Below, piece by piece: positions 12,901-23,928 of a stretch of 64,000 nucleotides of DNA. The first letter of the stretch is position 1. Each line of letters starts with the position of its first letter. This stretch comes from Annona cherimola. Lineage: Eukaryota > Streptophyta > Magnoliopsida > Magnoliales > Annonaceae. Location of the stretch: the NCBI GenBank assembly GCA_030490835.1, contig CM059972.1:10198264-10262263 (forward strand), read 5' to 3'. Under the pieces are notes generated by a model. It made no database searches, was not told where the DNA came from, and saw only the letters and a program-made list of their open reading frames with translations. A program made the translations under genes and the position numbers.

Positions 12901-15194
12901 CTGGCTAGAAGTAAGAGAGGGAGATGAAAATGTTGGAGCTTGCTGAGAAAATAATTCGAGATGGACAGTTTTTGATAGCATTTGTTTATTTCATATATAT
13001 TTGGGATTTTGGATATTTGGTTATTCAATGGTTCTAGAAGGGGAACTTAGGCACAGCAGTAAAAGATGTCGTCATGTGTCCTGTAGGTCATGGGTTTGAG
13101 TTGTAGAAACAATCTTTTGCTTGGCAAGGTATGATTGTGTATTCTAAACTCAAAAAGTGGTACAACCCTTTCTCAAGCTCCTGGGAGCTTAATGCACCGG
13201 GCTGCCTCCTCTTGGTCATTCACTGGCTTTAGCTGTAATTTTATTTTCATTAGTTGAGTTATATTGTTGTTTAGGTTTATTGGTACTATTTAAAATTTGG
13301 ATTTATGTAAATAGTGCAGTTCATATCAGAGTTTTTAGAGAAAGTACTCTGTATTAGAATTTTAAGAGTTTAGTTTTTTTATTGAACATCTTATGAATTT
13401 GCTCCAATGTGCGCGCACATCCTCCGTCTGTGTTGTGTGCATGTCCCCTATGCATGTCTGTGTCTGTGCATGCGCGTGCCCATCTCCAGTTCTTAAATTC
13501 TTTTCTACTTCTCTTTTAATTTTCTCGCCTTTTTCTAAGTTTTCCTGATTCTTCCTCAATATTCCCATACCTCTACCATCTGAATGGTGGTTGAACAATT
13601 TGCAGTGGATTGGTTCTTCTATTGATAAAATATTTGTTTGTTTATTCCTTATGTTTTTATACACTGTATTATATTTCATGGGAGATTTTAATTCATAACG
13701 TCTTCTATCTTTTCTAGTAAGATGCAACATTCCATACAGTTTGAATTGCAACAATTGCTTTCTATCGTCTGTATGTTCACTTTATCTATCCTTCGTAGAT
13801 TGTAGAAGTCTGTGTTGACAACAGGTTTATTCCTTTTGTTTTTATACACTATATTATATTTCGTGGGAGATTTTAATTCATAACGTCTTCTATCTTTTCT
13901 AGTAAGACGCAACATTCCATACAGTTTGAATTGCAACAATTGCTTTCTATCGTCTGTATGTTCACTTTATCTATCCTTCGGAAATTGTAGAAGTCTGTGT
14001 TGACAACGGGTAAATCCACTGTTGTTTTTTACTGACTTGAAAATCATTCTGTTTTATACACAGGATGTCCATATTCATGTGTAAAAAGGGCGCCCAATGC
14101 TTTCTCATTTGATTCTATCTATGGTACTGCACGTGCAGTTTCTCAAGGTCAGAATTTAATATTAGCATCTTCCTTTTGGTTTTTATGGTAATATTCTGTC
14201 AATAGGAAGGAGTTGAATAAGTGATGTGAGTATGTGGATGGGAAGGTCTGACATTGGATCTAGGTTTTTAGCTCATGCATGTCTTATTCTGACTGGCGCA
14301 ATATTCATTTTCAGCTACAGTACATCATTCATTATGGATGAACTTCTTGCTTTTTGTCTGTTGAAATCCTTTAATTTTCTGTTGACAAAACTCGTTTATC
14401 CATTTAGGGTGTGGCGAGGATTACCAAGTGCAGGTTGCTGTTGGCCAATGCCCAAGAAGCTGTATCCATTATGTTACGCCTTTGCAAAGGGTGATTTTAG
14501 AGGAGCTGCTCGACAGGTATAAATATGAGGAGAAAGTTAGCCTTTTGAACCCTCCTTTGGAGGTGCTGCATCTTTCTGTTTACGAACTGCTTTCGACATT
14601 TTTTTTTTACATGGCATGCACTAGGGCTGTCAAATGCAAATGGTGCTCAAAGTCAATCTCAACGAGACTGACAATGATAGTTCAACTCTAGTTTATATCT
14701 TCTTTAACAAACAACCAGTATTCATCTCAAGTTGCTTGGCTTGGATACACAAGCTTTGTTGTGCCTAAAATGGGTCTGATCTCGATAATGCAAGCATGAA
14801 TCCTTGGCACCGAGTTTTGTTGTTTTTATTTGATCTAAGCGTCAGTGGTGCGAAACTAGGCATGTCAGCTTCTTACAACCTGAATATGGAGAACAGAAGT
14901 GAAAACAACATATGTTGGAAGCAGAATTATGGAATTAAGCTGTGCCAATGATGTGCTTCCTCTTGCATCTATCTTAAGCCAATCTTAGCATCAAATGGTA
15001 TGACTTGCTCTAACAACTTGACTTGTGTTTGATTTTTTTGATTCCACGTCCCCAGTGTCTTGAAATCACCAAACAGTTCAGCTGAGGCAGCGATGCTGGA
15101 TTCTCTCATAGTAAAAGCACGATTTGAGAACAACAGATATCAGAAACCGAAGAAGAATCAGAAAGGTTCTGCAGAGTACGTGGACTGGCTTTGA
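9939..15194 (+). CDS. Chloroplast J-domain/ferredoxin-like protein (DnaJ-Fer type)
   Basis: Seven exons: 9939-10238, 10503-10583, 10962-10999, 11628-11707, 14064-14147, 14408-14516 and 15056-15194. All are GT-AG and join to 276 aa plus TGA. Residues 1-55 are Ser/Arg/His-rich with few acidic residues, like a plastid transit peptide. The J-domain is at about 72-140 with the HPD motif at 105-107. A ferredoxin-like region covers about 150-220, with cysteines 163, 168, 172, 196, 209 and 213 (CVGQGCPYSC and CPRSC). Plants have a small J-domain/ferredoxin family (Arabidopsis DJC76, DJC77, DJC82), thought to recruit stromal Hsp70. The sequence is closest in style to the DJC77-like branch, from memory. 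Cys spacing is C-x4-C-x3-C rather than the usual C-x2-C-x2-C, so cluster binding is uncertain. The ATG at 9939 was chosen because the preceding GTG is not a plant start. Intron 4 (2.36 kb) holds an Au-like SINE and tandem duplications. Confidence 0.9.
12428..12735. repeat. Tandem duplication in DnaJ intron 4, period about 156 bp
   Basis: GGGTAGAGTTGAACTAATGC at 12466 recurs as GGGTAGAGTTAAACTAATGC at 12622. Flanking words (ACTTCAAATT, CACCAA, TTCCTGGT) are also shared. The copies are clearly diverged. Confidence 0.65.
13041..13213 (+). mobile_element. Au-like SINE in DnaJ intron 4
   Basis: A tRNA-like box A region (TTAGGCACAGCAGTAAAAG) is followed by box B-like GGGTTTGAGTTGTAGAAAC, then the conserved body AATCTTTTGC and the 3' motif GGGAGCTTAATGCACCGGGC. 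This order matches the Au SINE family, widespread in angiosperms. It is in the same orientation as the gene and is somewhat diverged. Confidence 0.75.
13641..14010. repeat. Tandem duplication in DnaJ intron 4, period 185 bp
   Basis: TTTATTCC at 13641 recurs at 13826. The whole unit is repeated, including GATTTTAATTCATAACGTC, AACATTCCATACAG and GAAGTCTGTGTTGACAAC, with only a few differences. The second copy ends about 50 bp before exon 5 at 14064. Confidence 0.85.
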
Positions 15195-15540
15195 CATCCA
15201 TCACTGGCACATCCTGGATATCAGTGTAGGCGAGGCTTGTGGCTTTGCTTACTGAAAGGAAACACAGTTCCAAGCTCTCCCACCACTTAGATCTCTCTTT
15301 TCTGAAGTTCAAACATGGGTCCGGTGCAGCAGCATGCATTTTTTGTTTTTGGTTGTAATTCGAACTATCCACTATAATTTTCTACCGATATCTAAACTAG
15401 TTTTAGCATAGTTTTAGCAATATGGATATGTAAAGATAAATTCTAGGGATCTCTCTTGTTTAGTTCAATACCCAGCATCCTGTGAAAAAAATGTGCAAAT
15501 TACTTGTGCTCGTCAAAAATATGAAGTATTACAAAATAAA

Positions 15541-16345
15541 GAATGATTCTGTTAGTCCAGGCTAAGCAAATGCGTTGTTTAGCTCACCTCAAAAGACTTA
15601 TTTATAACAATTTTTTTTATTTTTTTCTTTATATACTTATTTATCTAAGTATATTTAACATATAAATCAAGTTTTATCATTTTTTGATATGTGTATATAT
15701 TTTTTTTGCGATTTTTAAACATCTATGCGTATATATGTAGTTAAAATACCCGTAACTTTAAAAATCTAAAAAAAAATGAGAAGTGACCCTATTAGCTCAG
15801 GTTAAGCAAATGCCCTATTTAGCCTACCTAAATAAACTCATTTAAAAATATAATTTTTGCTTTTTTTCTCCACATACTTGTTTATCTAAGTGCATTTAAC
15901 ATATGAATTAAGTTTTACCATATTCAGATATGTGTATATATTTTTTAAAGATTTTTAGACATAATAGTATTTTAAACACATACATACATATACATATTTA
16001 AAAATTGCAAAAAATAATATATATACATATATTCAAAAATGGTAAAACTTGGTTTATATGTTAAATATATTTAGATAAATAAGTGTATGGAGAAAAAACA
16101 AAAAAAATATTTTTAAATAGTTTTTTAAAGTTTGCTAAGTAGGGTATTTGCTTAGTTTGGACCAATAGAATCATTCGTAAAAAAATTATATATATACATA
16201 TCCAAAAATGGTAAAATTTAGTTTATACGTTAAACATATATAGATAAACAAGTATATAAAGAAAAAAATTTGTTGCAAATAGTTTTTTTTATGTAGGTTA
16301 AGCGGGACATTTGCTTAGCTTGAACTAATAAGAATACTCTTCTTA
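15541..16345. mobile_element. Nested or duplicated foldback elements (family B related)
   Basis: The left end at 15541 (GAATGATTCTGTTAGTCC, then GGCTAAGCAAATG) is answered at 16135-16177 by CATTTGC-like complement and GAATCATTC. A second pair, 15785-15825 (AGGTTAAGCAAATGCCC) and about 16298-16325 (GGGACATTTGCTTAGC), overlaps the first. The inner arms carry the shared TATTTAACATATNAA / TTACCAT core in both orientations. Confidence 0.6.
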
Positions 16346-16745
16346 CAAAATCATTTATGCATGTATTAAAAATAAAATGAAAGGCATGAATGTTGCTATA
16401 CTAAGATTTTGCCTCAGACCTTTGTCTTTGAAATTTTGTGAATGAGTTTCGCTCGCATGAAATTCCTTTTCTACATAACCCTATTTACTTTTTTCACTAT
16501 AAAAATTAATGAGAATTCTACTCTATTAATGTATTTAGTATTATTTATATTGTTACAAGAACCTAGCATTTGTACAACTTATTACTATTGTAGATGGTAG
16601 GAGGCATGCCCTCTTATGCAAGAGATGTAATTAGAAACCCGGCGTACGAGCTTTATCTCCTCTTTAATAAGTGGAAGTTTGTGGTTTCTCTATTGAAACA
16701 CAGATGAATTGTCAGAGGCTTATTATAAGATGAATTGAGATGTAA

Positions 16746-17034
16746 GGTGTGTTTGGTTGGAGATAAAACTTTTGATGAAAAATTTTTGGAGTAAAAATTG
16801 TCAAATCAATAAAAAGTGATGTGATATAATAGGAGTAATGATGAAAAGTAAAGAGAATAAAGTTAAAATAGATAGGTTAGTTGTATGGGTAGTTGTGTAG
16901 AAATTATTGAAAAGTAGGGTAGTTTGTATAAAAAATGTGAAAAAATAATTAAAAAATAAAGTAATTATGGAAAGTGAAAAGTTTTAGATTGAAAAGTTTT
17001 AGTTGACACTTTTGTACCCTAAACAAACACACCC
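16746..17034. mobile_element. MITE family A, near-complete
   Basis: Begins GGTGTGTTTGGTTGG and ends AACAAACACACCC. Internal AAAGAGAATAAAGTTAAAAT and GAAAAGTTTTAG stretches match the other copies. TAA flanks the left side and nearly abuts the right. Confidence 0.8.
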
Positions 17035-17411
17035 GTAATATAAAAAAATACTTCAATAAAAAAAATTCTAAGAGCACATTTGTTTAAAAGAAAAAAACTT
17101 AATGTTTTGTTCGGTATTACTGTGTATGAGCTACATCAATAAATTGTATAAATTTGATTTAATAAAATAGTTTGATATTAAATATTAATTTTATTTGACA
17201 AAAAAATATCAATTTTAAAGTTATATTTTTAACATATATATAATCTAAAATATTTGCACCAACTGTATAAATGAATTTATAGAGTATTATTATATTTTAA
17301 TACAAACTTGAGTTGAATGGATCTAAACATTTTTTATAATTTACATATGTATAAATTATTTTAAGATAAATGTGGCTTTATATACATTTTTTGTTTAGAT
17401 GAAATTTAAGT

Positions 17412-17695
17412 CGTGTTTGGTCGGAGATAAAATTTTTTGATAAAAAGTTTTTAGGATAAAAATTGTCAAGTTAATAGAAAATAATTTGATATGATAGAGA
17501 TAATAATGAAGTCGAAAGAAAATAAAGTTAAAATAGATAGGTTAGTTGTAGAGGTAGTTGTGTGAAAATGATTGAAAAGTAGGGTTACTTGTATAGGAAA
17601 ATGTAAAAATAAAAAAAATAAAAAAATAAGGTAATTATGAAGATAAAAAGGTTTTAGATTGAAAAGTTGTGATTGATATTTTTTTGTGTCTAATA
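17412..17695. mobile_element. MITE family A, diverged copy
   Basis: Starts TCGTGTTTGGTCGGAG. The body (ATGATAGAGATAATAATG, AAAATAGATAGGTTAGTTG, GATTGAAAAGTTG) matches family A. The right end has lost the CACACCC terminus. Confidence 0.65.
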
Positions 17696-19305
17696 AATAA
17701 TAATGTTAAATGCAATGATTAGAGTAGATTTCTCATCAATTAAAAGGTTAAAAAAACGGATTGAGTTGCATGAAACGGCTGCAACGTTACTAGGGATGAA
17801 TGTCTACCTGGAAATCCATTGGTCTGGTGAAAGCGTTATAAAAATGTCCGGGATGCGCCGACGCAGTAGCGGACATGAATGCCGACACATGCACTCGCAT
17901 CACAAGCTGTAGAACGGACAAGCAACGTAGCAGCCACCCAATTCCATATTCGACACGTGCTGTGAAATGATTGAAATCTTTTTTAAAGTGGGCGTTCTCT
18001 CCTAAAGGGGGCCTAACTTGGCTTTTGATATTATTATTATTTTCAATACGACCAACTAATATGCTTAATTATTTATTTATGCATTTGATATTATTATTAT
18101 TTACAATACGACCAAATAATATGCTTATTTATTTATTTATTCATTTTTAACGCGGTTGTCCTTGTCTGTAGAAATGCATGGTTTGAAACGTTGTCTGCTG
18201 CCATCAAAAGAAAAAAAAAAAATTTGATATCTACTTCAACCGTCAATTGAAATCCTGTGCCGTGCAATTCCAGTAATTTGGTGGTGCCGACAAATAATAA
18301 TTTCGGTAAAGAAATAAATAATTTCACATATTCAATTAAGAAATGATAAGCTTTATTTGCCATGAAAATACCCGTTGATGATAAGCTTTATTTGCAGTAA
18401 AATATTAACTGGGTTCGTCCAAATTAAAGTTTTAATTGATAATATCAATTTCGAAGTTTCTAATTCAATATTTATTCCCTCCAAAGCATTCTTCTTATTT
18501 ATGCACACGATTGTATACATTACCATAATTTATAACGTTTCCTGTGCATGCGTATGTGAATGGATTTTTAAGAGATTTTCATATTTTCGTCAAATCGATT
18601 TCATTGGTTATAATATCTCCCACAATATATTTTTCGCACCGGACGATATATAAGTAGATATAAACGTAATATAATTACAGTTTTCCTATTTATCGTGTAT
18701 TTGTCACCGATTTATCGATTTTTTCTTTGATATATCTATAATTCTGATTTTGTCTTTGATTGGTCTGAAATGATGCCGGTCTAAAACACTTTTTTCTTGT
18801 TTTTTTCAAAATTTTATTCTAATAATCTTTAATCTATAAACCAATTTTTACCGATTTTGAATTTTTTAACATAGGGTATTTTACTTGTTTTAAATTATTG
18901 AAAAATAACTAAAATACTCATGTGTTTAAAATCTAAAATACTCCCGAATTGATTGGTCATAGATTATAAGTTAAACCCTATTGTTCTTGAGTAAATATAA
19001 GTCTTTGGATATCCGTCCATAAATTAATCTTCATATTTTTACAATATAGTTCTTAAATAAAAAATATTATCGCACGTTAAGCAAGAGAAAAAATTTATTT
19101 TCAATAGAAAAGTTTATAAAATTTTTATAATCATTTCAAGTTGAAATTATTATCATAATTTGTATCAAATGGACTTTTTTGATTTTTTTTACAATATTAC
19201 TTATATTTTATTACAATTCAAGCCCAATTTACCCCATTATTAATTAAAAGTTTAAAGGCAAAGTTTTCAAATATTATATCTAAAAAGTAAATTTATTATG
19301 TTTTA

Positions 19306-19565
19306 GGGTGTTTGTTTAAAGATAAAACTTTTCATTCTCTATAACTAGCATATTTTTAATTATTTATTCACTTATGTTTATACAATGGTCTTAATTTTCA
19401 GTCATTTATGCATAATTATCTATACATCTAACGTGTCTATTTTAATTTTATTCTTTTTATTACTTATTATTACATCTATTACATCATATCATTTTTTTCA
19501 TTTTAAAAGCTTTTATAACAAAAAAATTTCATCAAAAGTTTTATCATTCTTCAAATACAACATTT
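19306..19565. mobile_element. MITE family A, inverted and diverged
   Basis: Starts AGGGTGTTTGTTTAAAG; the body is the complement of the forward copies (TCTATTTTAATTTTATTC, ATTACATCATATCA). It ends TTTCATCAAAAGTTTTATC, close to the family's subterminal sequence. Confidence 0.6.
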
Positions 19566-20394
19566 ATTTTTTGTTTACATAAAATTAATCAACTTTGTCA
19601 ATTCAATGAAAATATGATAATGAATACAAATCAATATATTTAATATTAAAAAATTGTTACACAAACGTGCACCATGAAAATGATAGCTTTAAAATTTTAA
19701 TTGTACAATTAACAAAATCCTTAAGTATCCATAATCAAGAAAGGTGCAAGAGAATTTATACAACCAACCTCACGTAGGTGAAAAATAGTTTACTGTGATG
19801 ATGATGGTGATGAATTAACAAAATAAATTAATACATTTATTATTTCATAAATATATTATAATAGTATTTGGAGACTTGAATAGGTAAAAATTTGTGGGAT
19901 TTTAGAATATGGAAAGGAGTGAGAAAAAATATTTTGATAATTATGTGTTTCATATGAAATGATAGAGGTAAAATTAGAATAAATAAGTTAGTTTGAAGAG
20001 AAAATAATTGGCATAGATAAATAAAAATAAAAATAAGATTATTAAATTATTTATTGAATAACATATTCCTTGTACTTTCTAATCTTTTCTCGTCATACAC
20101 AATATATTTACTTTTCCAAACATTCTCGTTACAGGAGTGCAACTCGTCCTAGGTACCTACGAGTTGACCCGCTTGGTGCTCTAAATAGGATAGGGTCGGT
20201 TCCATGAATTTTACTCATAGGGTCAGTTTAATTCCCATCTAAAATACTTGTCCGAATTCGGGTAGAGACAGTTTTAGGAGTCGGGTATCTGGAATCGACC
20301 TAGATTATATATCATTTCCCTTACCTTGGGATTTCTCTGATAAAAAACTCTACCGATGTTGCTACATTCATCTTCCTTCCCATAGCTGGATGTC

Positions 20395-20560
20395 GAAGTG
20401 CCTCCAATCTTCTTTCCCTTTATAATTTTCTCTCATCGAAAGCCTCAGATCTCGTCTCATTTTTCGGTTTTTTCTTCGCTGAAAGCCTCAAATCTCCTCT
20501 CCCCTTCTGATTTCCTTTATGTCGAAAGCCTCAAATCTCCTCTCTTTTTTCTTATTCCCT
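20395..20560 (+). repeat. Three short units with GAAAGCCTCA / ATCTC words
   Basis: TCGAAAGCCTCAGATCTCG, GCTGAAAGCCTCAAATCTCC and TCGAAAGCCTCAAATCTCC occur within about 100 bp in a CT-rich setting. Function unknown. Confidence 0.55.
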
Positions 20561-21111
20561 CTCCCCTATGGCTGTGGCACTCTTCTCTCCTCTTCTGTTG
20601 CAATTCCTTTGCACTGAAAACCTTAGCGCCCAGTCCCCATTGGCAGAGCTGCCGCCACTTACTGTGATTCCTCTGAAGTGATTGCCACCTCTGTGCTCTA
20701 CCTTTGATGACGACTCTCTAACTCTGACGACTATATCTTGTAAGGATTTCACCTCAAATCTCCCTTTTACCATTTTCGTTTTCCCATTCCTCATTTCCTT
20801 CTTTCAATTTCTCATACCCTTCACTTTTCCGACAGCCATTTTTTTGCTCATTCTTTGACAACAATAATTGGTGAGGGATTTAAACCTCCCATTTCCCCTT
20901 TCTGTTTCTCATTTGATTTTTCACATTCCATCAATCTTTTGAGTTCCTATGGCTGTTTTCTTGTTCAATTTCTCTTTACCTTTGTTGAAGCCTTGACACA
21001 ATTGGACAAAGCTTTCATTTTTGGGCATCCATTGACAACCGGTGGATTGTGGAAGTTATTCTTTGGTCTGTCCACCATTACTTTTATAGATTCATAATTG
21101 CAACAAATTAC

Positions 21112-21330
21112 GTGTGATAGATTATTCGTTTTGCAATGATTCATGCCTAGACAGTTAATTGCATATAACAGATTATTCATTTTGCAGTAATTCATGTTTG
21201 GATAACTAAGTTCATTTAACAGGTTATTCATTTTGAAACGATTCATATTTGGAAAGTTAATTGCATGTAACAGGTAATTTATTTTGCAGTGATTCTTGTC
21301 ACGATAGTTAATTGCATGCAATAGGTTATC
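21112..21330. repeat. Minisatellite, about 52-bp unit, four copies plus a partial
   Basis: Units begin near 21116, 21168, 21220, 21271 and 21322. Each has an (A/G)TTATTCATTTTGC-like start and ends GTTAATTGCATGTAA-like. The period is close to 51, so one frame stays open as an imperfect 17-residue repeat. Confidence 0.8.
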
Positions 21331-21639
21331 ATAGTGAAATATACCATAACAAATTGAAGAATATTTTTGGGAACCCATTTTGAATTAAACCAAAACCGAC
21401 TAGCTCTTTAAAAAATAAAGTAGAGTAGGCTCCGAAGACTCGTCTTACAATAAAGTAAGGTAGAGGTTTTCTAAAAAAGAGAAGGGTAAGTTTCATCCCT
21501 TCTCGGACCAAGTTGCACCTTTATTACTGCTTGAAGAACTTTTATGTCATTCTTCAAAGGCACATGTCACAAAACGAGAAGTTGGTTAACATATAAATGA
21601 TTGTTGTTAACCTTCGAATGGGAAAAGAATGAGGAATTT

Positions 21640-21895
21640 TTTCAAGGGAAATGATAAAATAATAATAAATTTTGGTTAAAAGTTTTTAAAATAAAAAAAT
21701 AATGTTTCATGATATGAGTGATAAAAAGTACCGAGAAAAAGGCTAAAATAGATAAGTTATATAAGTAACTGTGTAAAAATGATTGAAAAGTAGAATAATT
21801 GTATACTAAGATGTGAAAAATAATTAAAAAAAAGATAATCATAGAAACTAAAAAGTTTTAGTTTAGAAATTTTTTTATGTGTATTTTAAAATTAT
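21640..21895. mobile_element. MITE family A, degraded
   Basis: The body (AAAATAGATAAGTTATATAA, AAAAATGATTGAAAAGTAG, ACTAAAAAGTTTTAG) aligns with family A, but both termini are eroded. Confidence 0.5.
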
Positions 21896-22267
21896 CTTAT
21901 TACAATAAGACTGTGAGGCATTTTTATAATTTCCATATAGTATTTTAATAAACATATGATAATATTCTTAAATTTCTTAGTCAATGTACACTCCCCATGA
22001 AAATTTAGAAAGACTAACTGCCACTAACTTTTGAATTCCCATCCGTCCACTGTCTAGTCAAATGAGTTACCAGACGGTCTAGTTTAAAAAGTTGATGGCA
22101 TAAACAAATTGTGATATTATAAAAGTAATTAAAAGTATCATGCGAAAGCCGGCGAAAAAGTCCAAAAAAATATTTTTTAAAATGGGAATAGAACAAAATA
22201 AAAAGCCACAGGTCACCGCTTGGTGAATAGGTGCGTACTGAACGGAAACTCGTTAATAATAAATAAA

Positions 22268-22511
22268 GGGTGTGGTTAGTTTGGTATAAACTTTTTCGTC
22301 GAAAAGTTTTTGGTCAGAAATATAGAAAATAATATAATATAATAGGGATAATAATGAAAAATAAAGAAAATAAAATTAAAATAGATAAGTTAATTATATA
22401 AATAGTTATATAGAAATAATTAAAAAATAAAGTAGTTTATGTAAAAAAATAAATAAAAAAAAATAAAAAAAATTTCGTTAGACATTTTTTTTGCGCCAAC
22501 CAAATACACCC
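22268..22511. mobile_element. MITE family A
   Basis: Starts GGGTGTGGTTAGTTTGG and ends CCAACCAAATACACCC. Internal AAAATAGATAAGTTAATTAT is shared with the other copies. It lies about 140 bp upstream of the probable TATA box of the cis-prenyltransferase gene. Confidence 0.7.
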
Positions 22512-22650
22512 ATAATGTTCACGTCATTGGTTTATATGCCTGCATGTGTCAATGAAAGAAGGAAGAGACATTCAGAAGATTTGTTGTCGAAGGCAATCTT
22601 CATCACCCAAGTGCATTCCATTCCATGGAGATGGGCGGTAGCCGGTAGCT

Positions 22651-22684
22651 CTATAAAAAAATAGAAGTCAAGCATTACTGACTA

Positions 22685-22712
<28 letters not shown>
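22651..22712 (+). promoter_or_regulatory. Probable core promoter and CT-repeat leader of the cis-prenyltransferase gene
   Basis: CTATAAAAAA at 22651-22660 is followed about 25-30 bp later by a pure CT tract (about 22684-22712) and then a GT run. A TATA box followed by a CT-rich start region is typical of plant core promoters. A 5' UTR intron probably joins this region to the acceptor TTTTGTAG at 23914, 14 bp before the ATG. Confidence 0.5.
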
Positions 22713-22715
<3 letters not shown>

Positions 22716-23928
22716 TGTGTGTGTGGCTGTACTGGGTCCTTCGATTTGGCGGAGTTCGAAAGTGCGTTCCTAAATCCAATGACTATGGTTCCTTCTCCTA
22801 GACACGATTGAAAATCCACCTCAGCAATCCCCCAAGAAGAGGCAAAGAAGTGCACTTCTTGCTGCTTTTCGGCTTTTCCTGGTTTGGTAAATGCTTCGTC
22901 TTTTGTTTCCAACTACAACCTGGATATGCATTCTCTGTAAAAAAAAGATGATACTACTGCTATAGTTGTGTTCTTTTTTTCATCTCCTGCATGAAATATT
23001 ACATCAGACAGGCATTTCATGCGCAGCAGAGAACTTGATACTGTAGCTTAATGTCATGCCCCCTCCCTCCTTTCGTCTAGGTTTTTTAATTTTCTGATGA
23101 TGATGGTTTCTGAGGTTCCCATACAATGGTTCCAGTCCATTTTGCAAGTGGCTTTTAGATTTATTGTTTTCATTGTGGAATGCGGGGGAGATTTCCATGT
23201 GGGATGCTGGTATACTCGTATGCTTTGCTGCCTTGATGATTGTGCTGGGCTGATCTTGGGAGTATTCAAATCCTAAGAAATTTAATTCCAATGACCCAAA
23301 AATGTGAATTTAGTTTACTGTCTTGAGCCAAGAATGCCAACTATAAACATGTCACTTATTGTGTGGAAGTATACTAATTTTGTCAGTATTTCTGAGATTG
23401 TCTGTATGCATGAACAATATTTCTTTATTTTTTTTAACTGATTACAAATTTAATGAAGTCTTCGTTTCATTAACGAATTTTATGTGCCCTATTCTGGCTC
23501 GCTTCAGTTGGGCGATATAGTTCTTCTCGGATCAAAACTGATGTGAATATATGTTTTTCAAGACCATTCCTAATGTTGTTTGGTCATCCATTGTTCTTCT
23601 GAAGATCGCAACTCAGTCTTGATTGTCTATAGGGCAGATGGGCTACAGAGAGTTTGGCCTCTGTGTTTAACGAATGCATAACCTCTGCTTGATTAAATTT
23701 CAAGGTGTAATCTGTCTTGAATTCAAGTTCTTGTCTTGTACGACTCTATGTTTTTCAGTCTCATGAGTTGTCAGGTAGTAGTTGATAAAATTTATGGCAT
23801 GCAGTTAGGATGCTTCACAAATTGGCTGCCAATTTTACATTTTTAGTTTGTCCAACAAATGTGCTGAAATTAGCACATTGAAATAAGAATTCGGTTACTT
23901 TGCTTATTTTGTAGGGTGTTGATCTGTC

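Larger units (their letters stand above)
15195..23928. other. Intergenic spacer between DnaJ gene and cis-prenyltransferase
   Basis: No supported coding gene. It contains a foldback cluster (15541-16345), five family A MITEs of varying age, a pyrimidine-rich stretch with three CGAAAGCCTC-like units (20395-20560), and a 52-bp minisatellite (21112-21330). The probable promoter and 5' UTR of the next gene start from about 22.65 kb. The 137-codon minus-strand ORF at 20965-21378 is largely the minisatellite read in frame. Confidence 0.6.

Noticed and set aside
13362..13939. Two minus-strand ORFs sharing a repeated peptide
   Set aside because: They are products of the 185-bp tandem duplication inside a DnaJ-gene intron, not a protein family.
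20965..21378. 137-codon minus-strand ORF as a gene
   Set aside because: It is mostly the 52-bp minisatellite read in frame, with no splice or promoter context.
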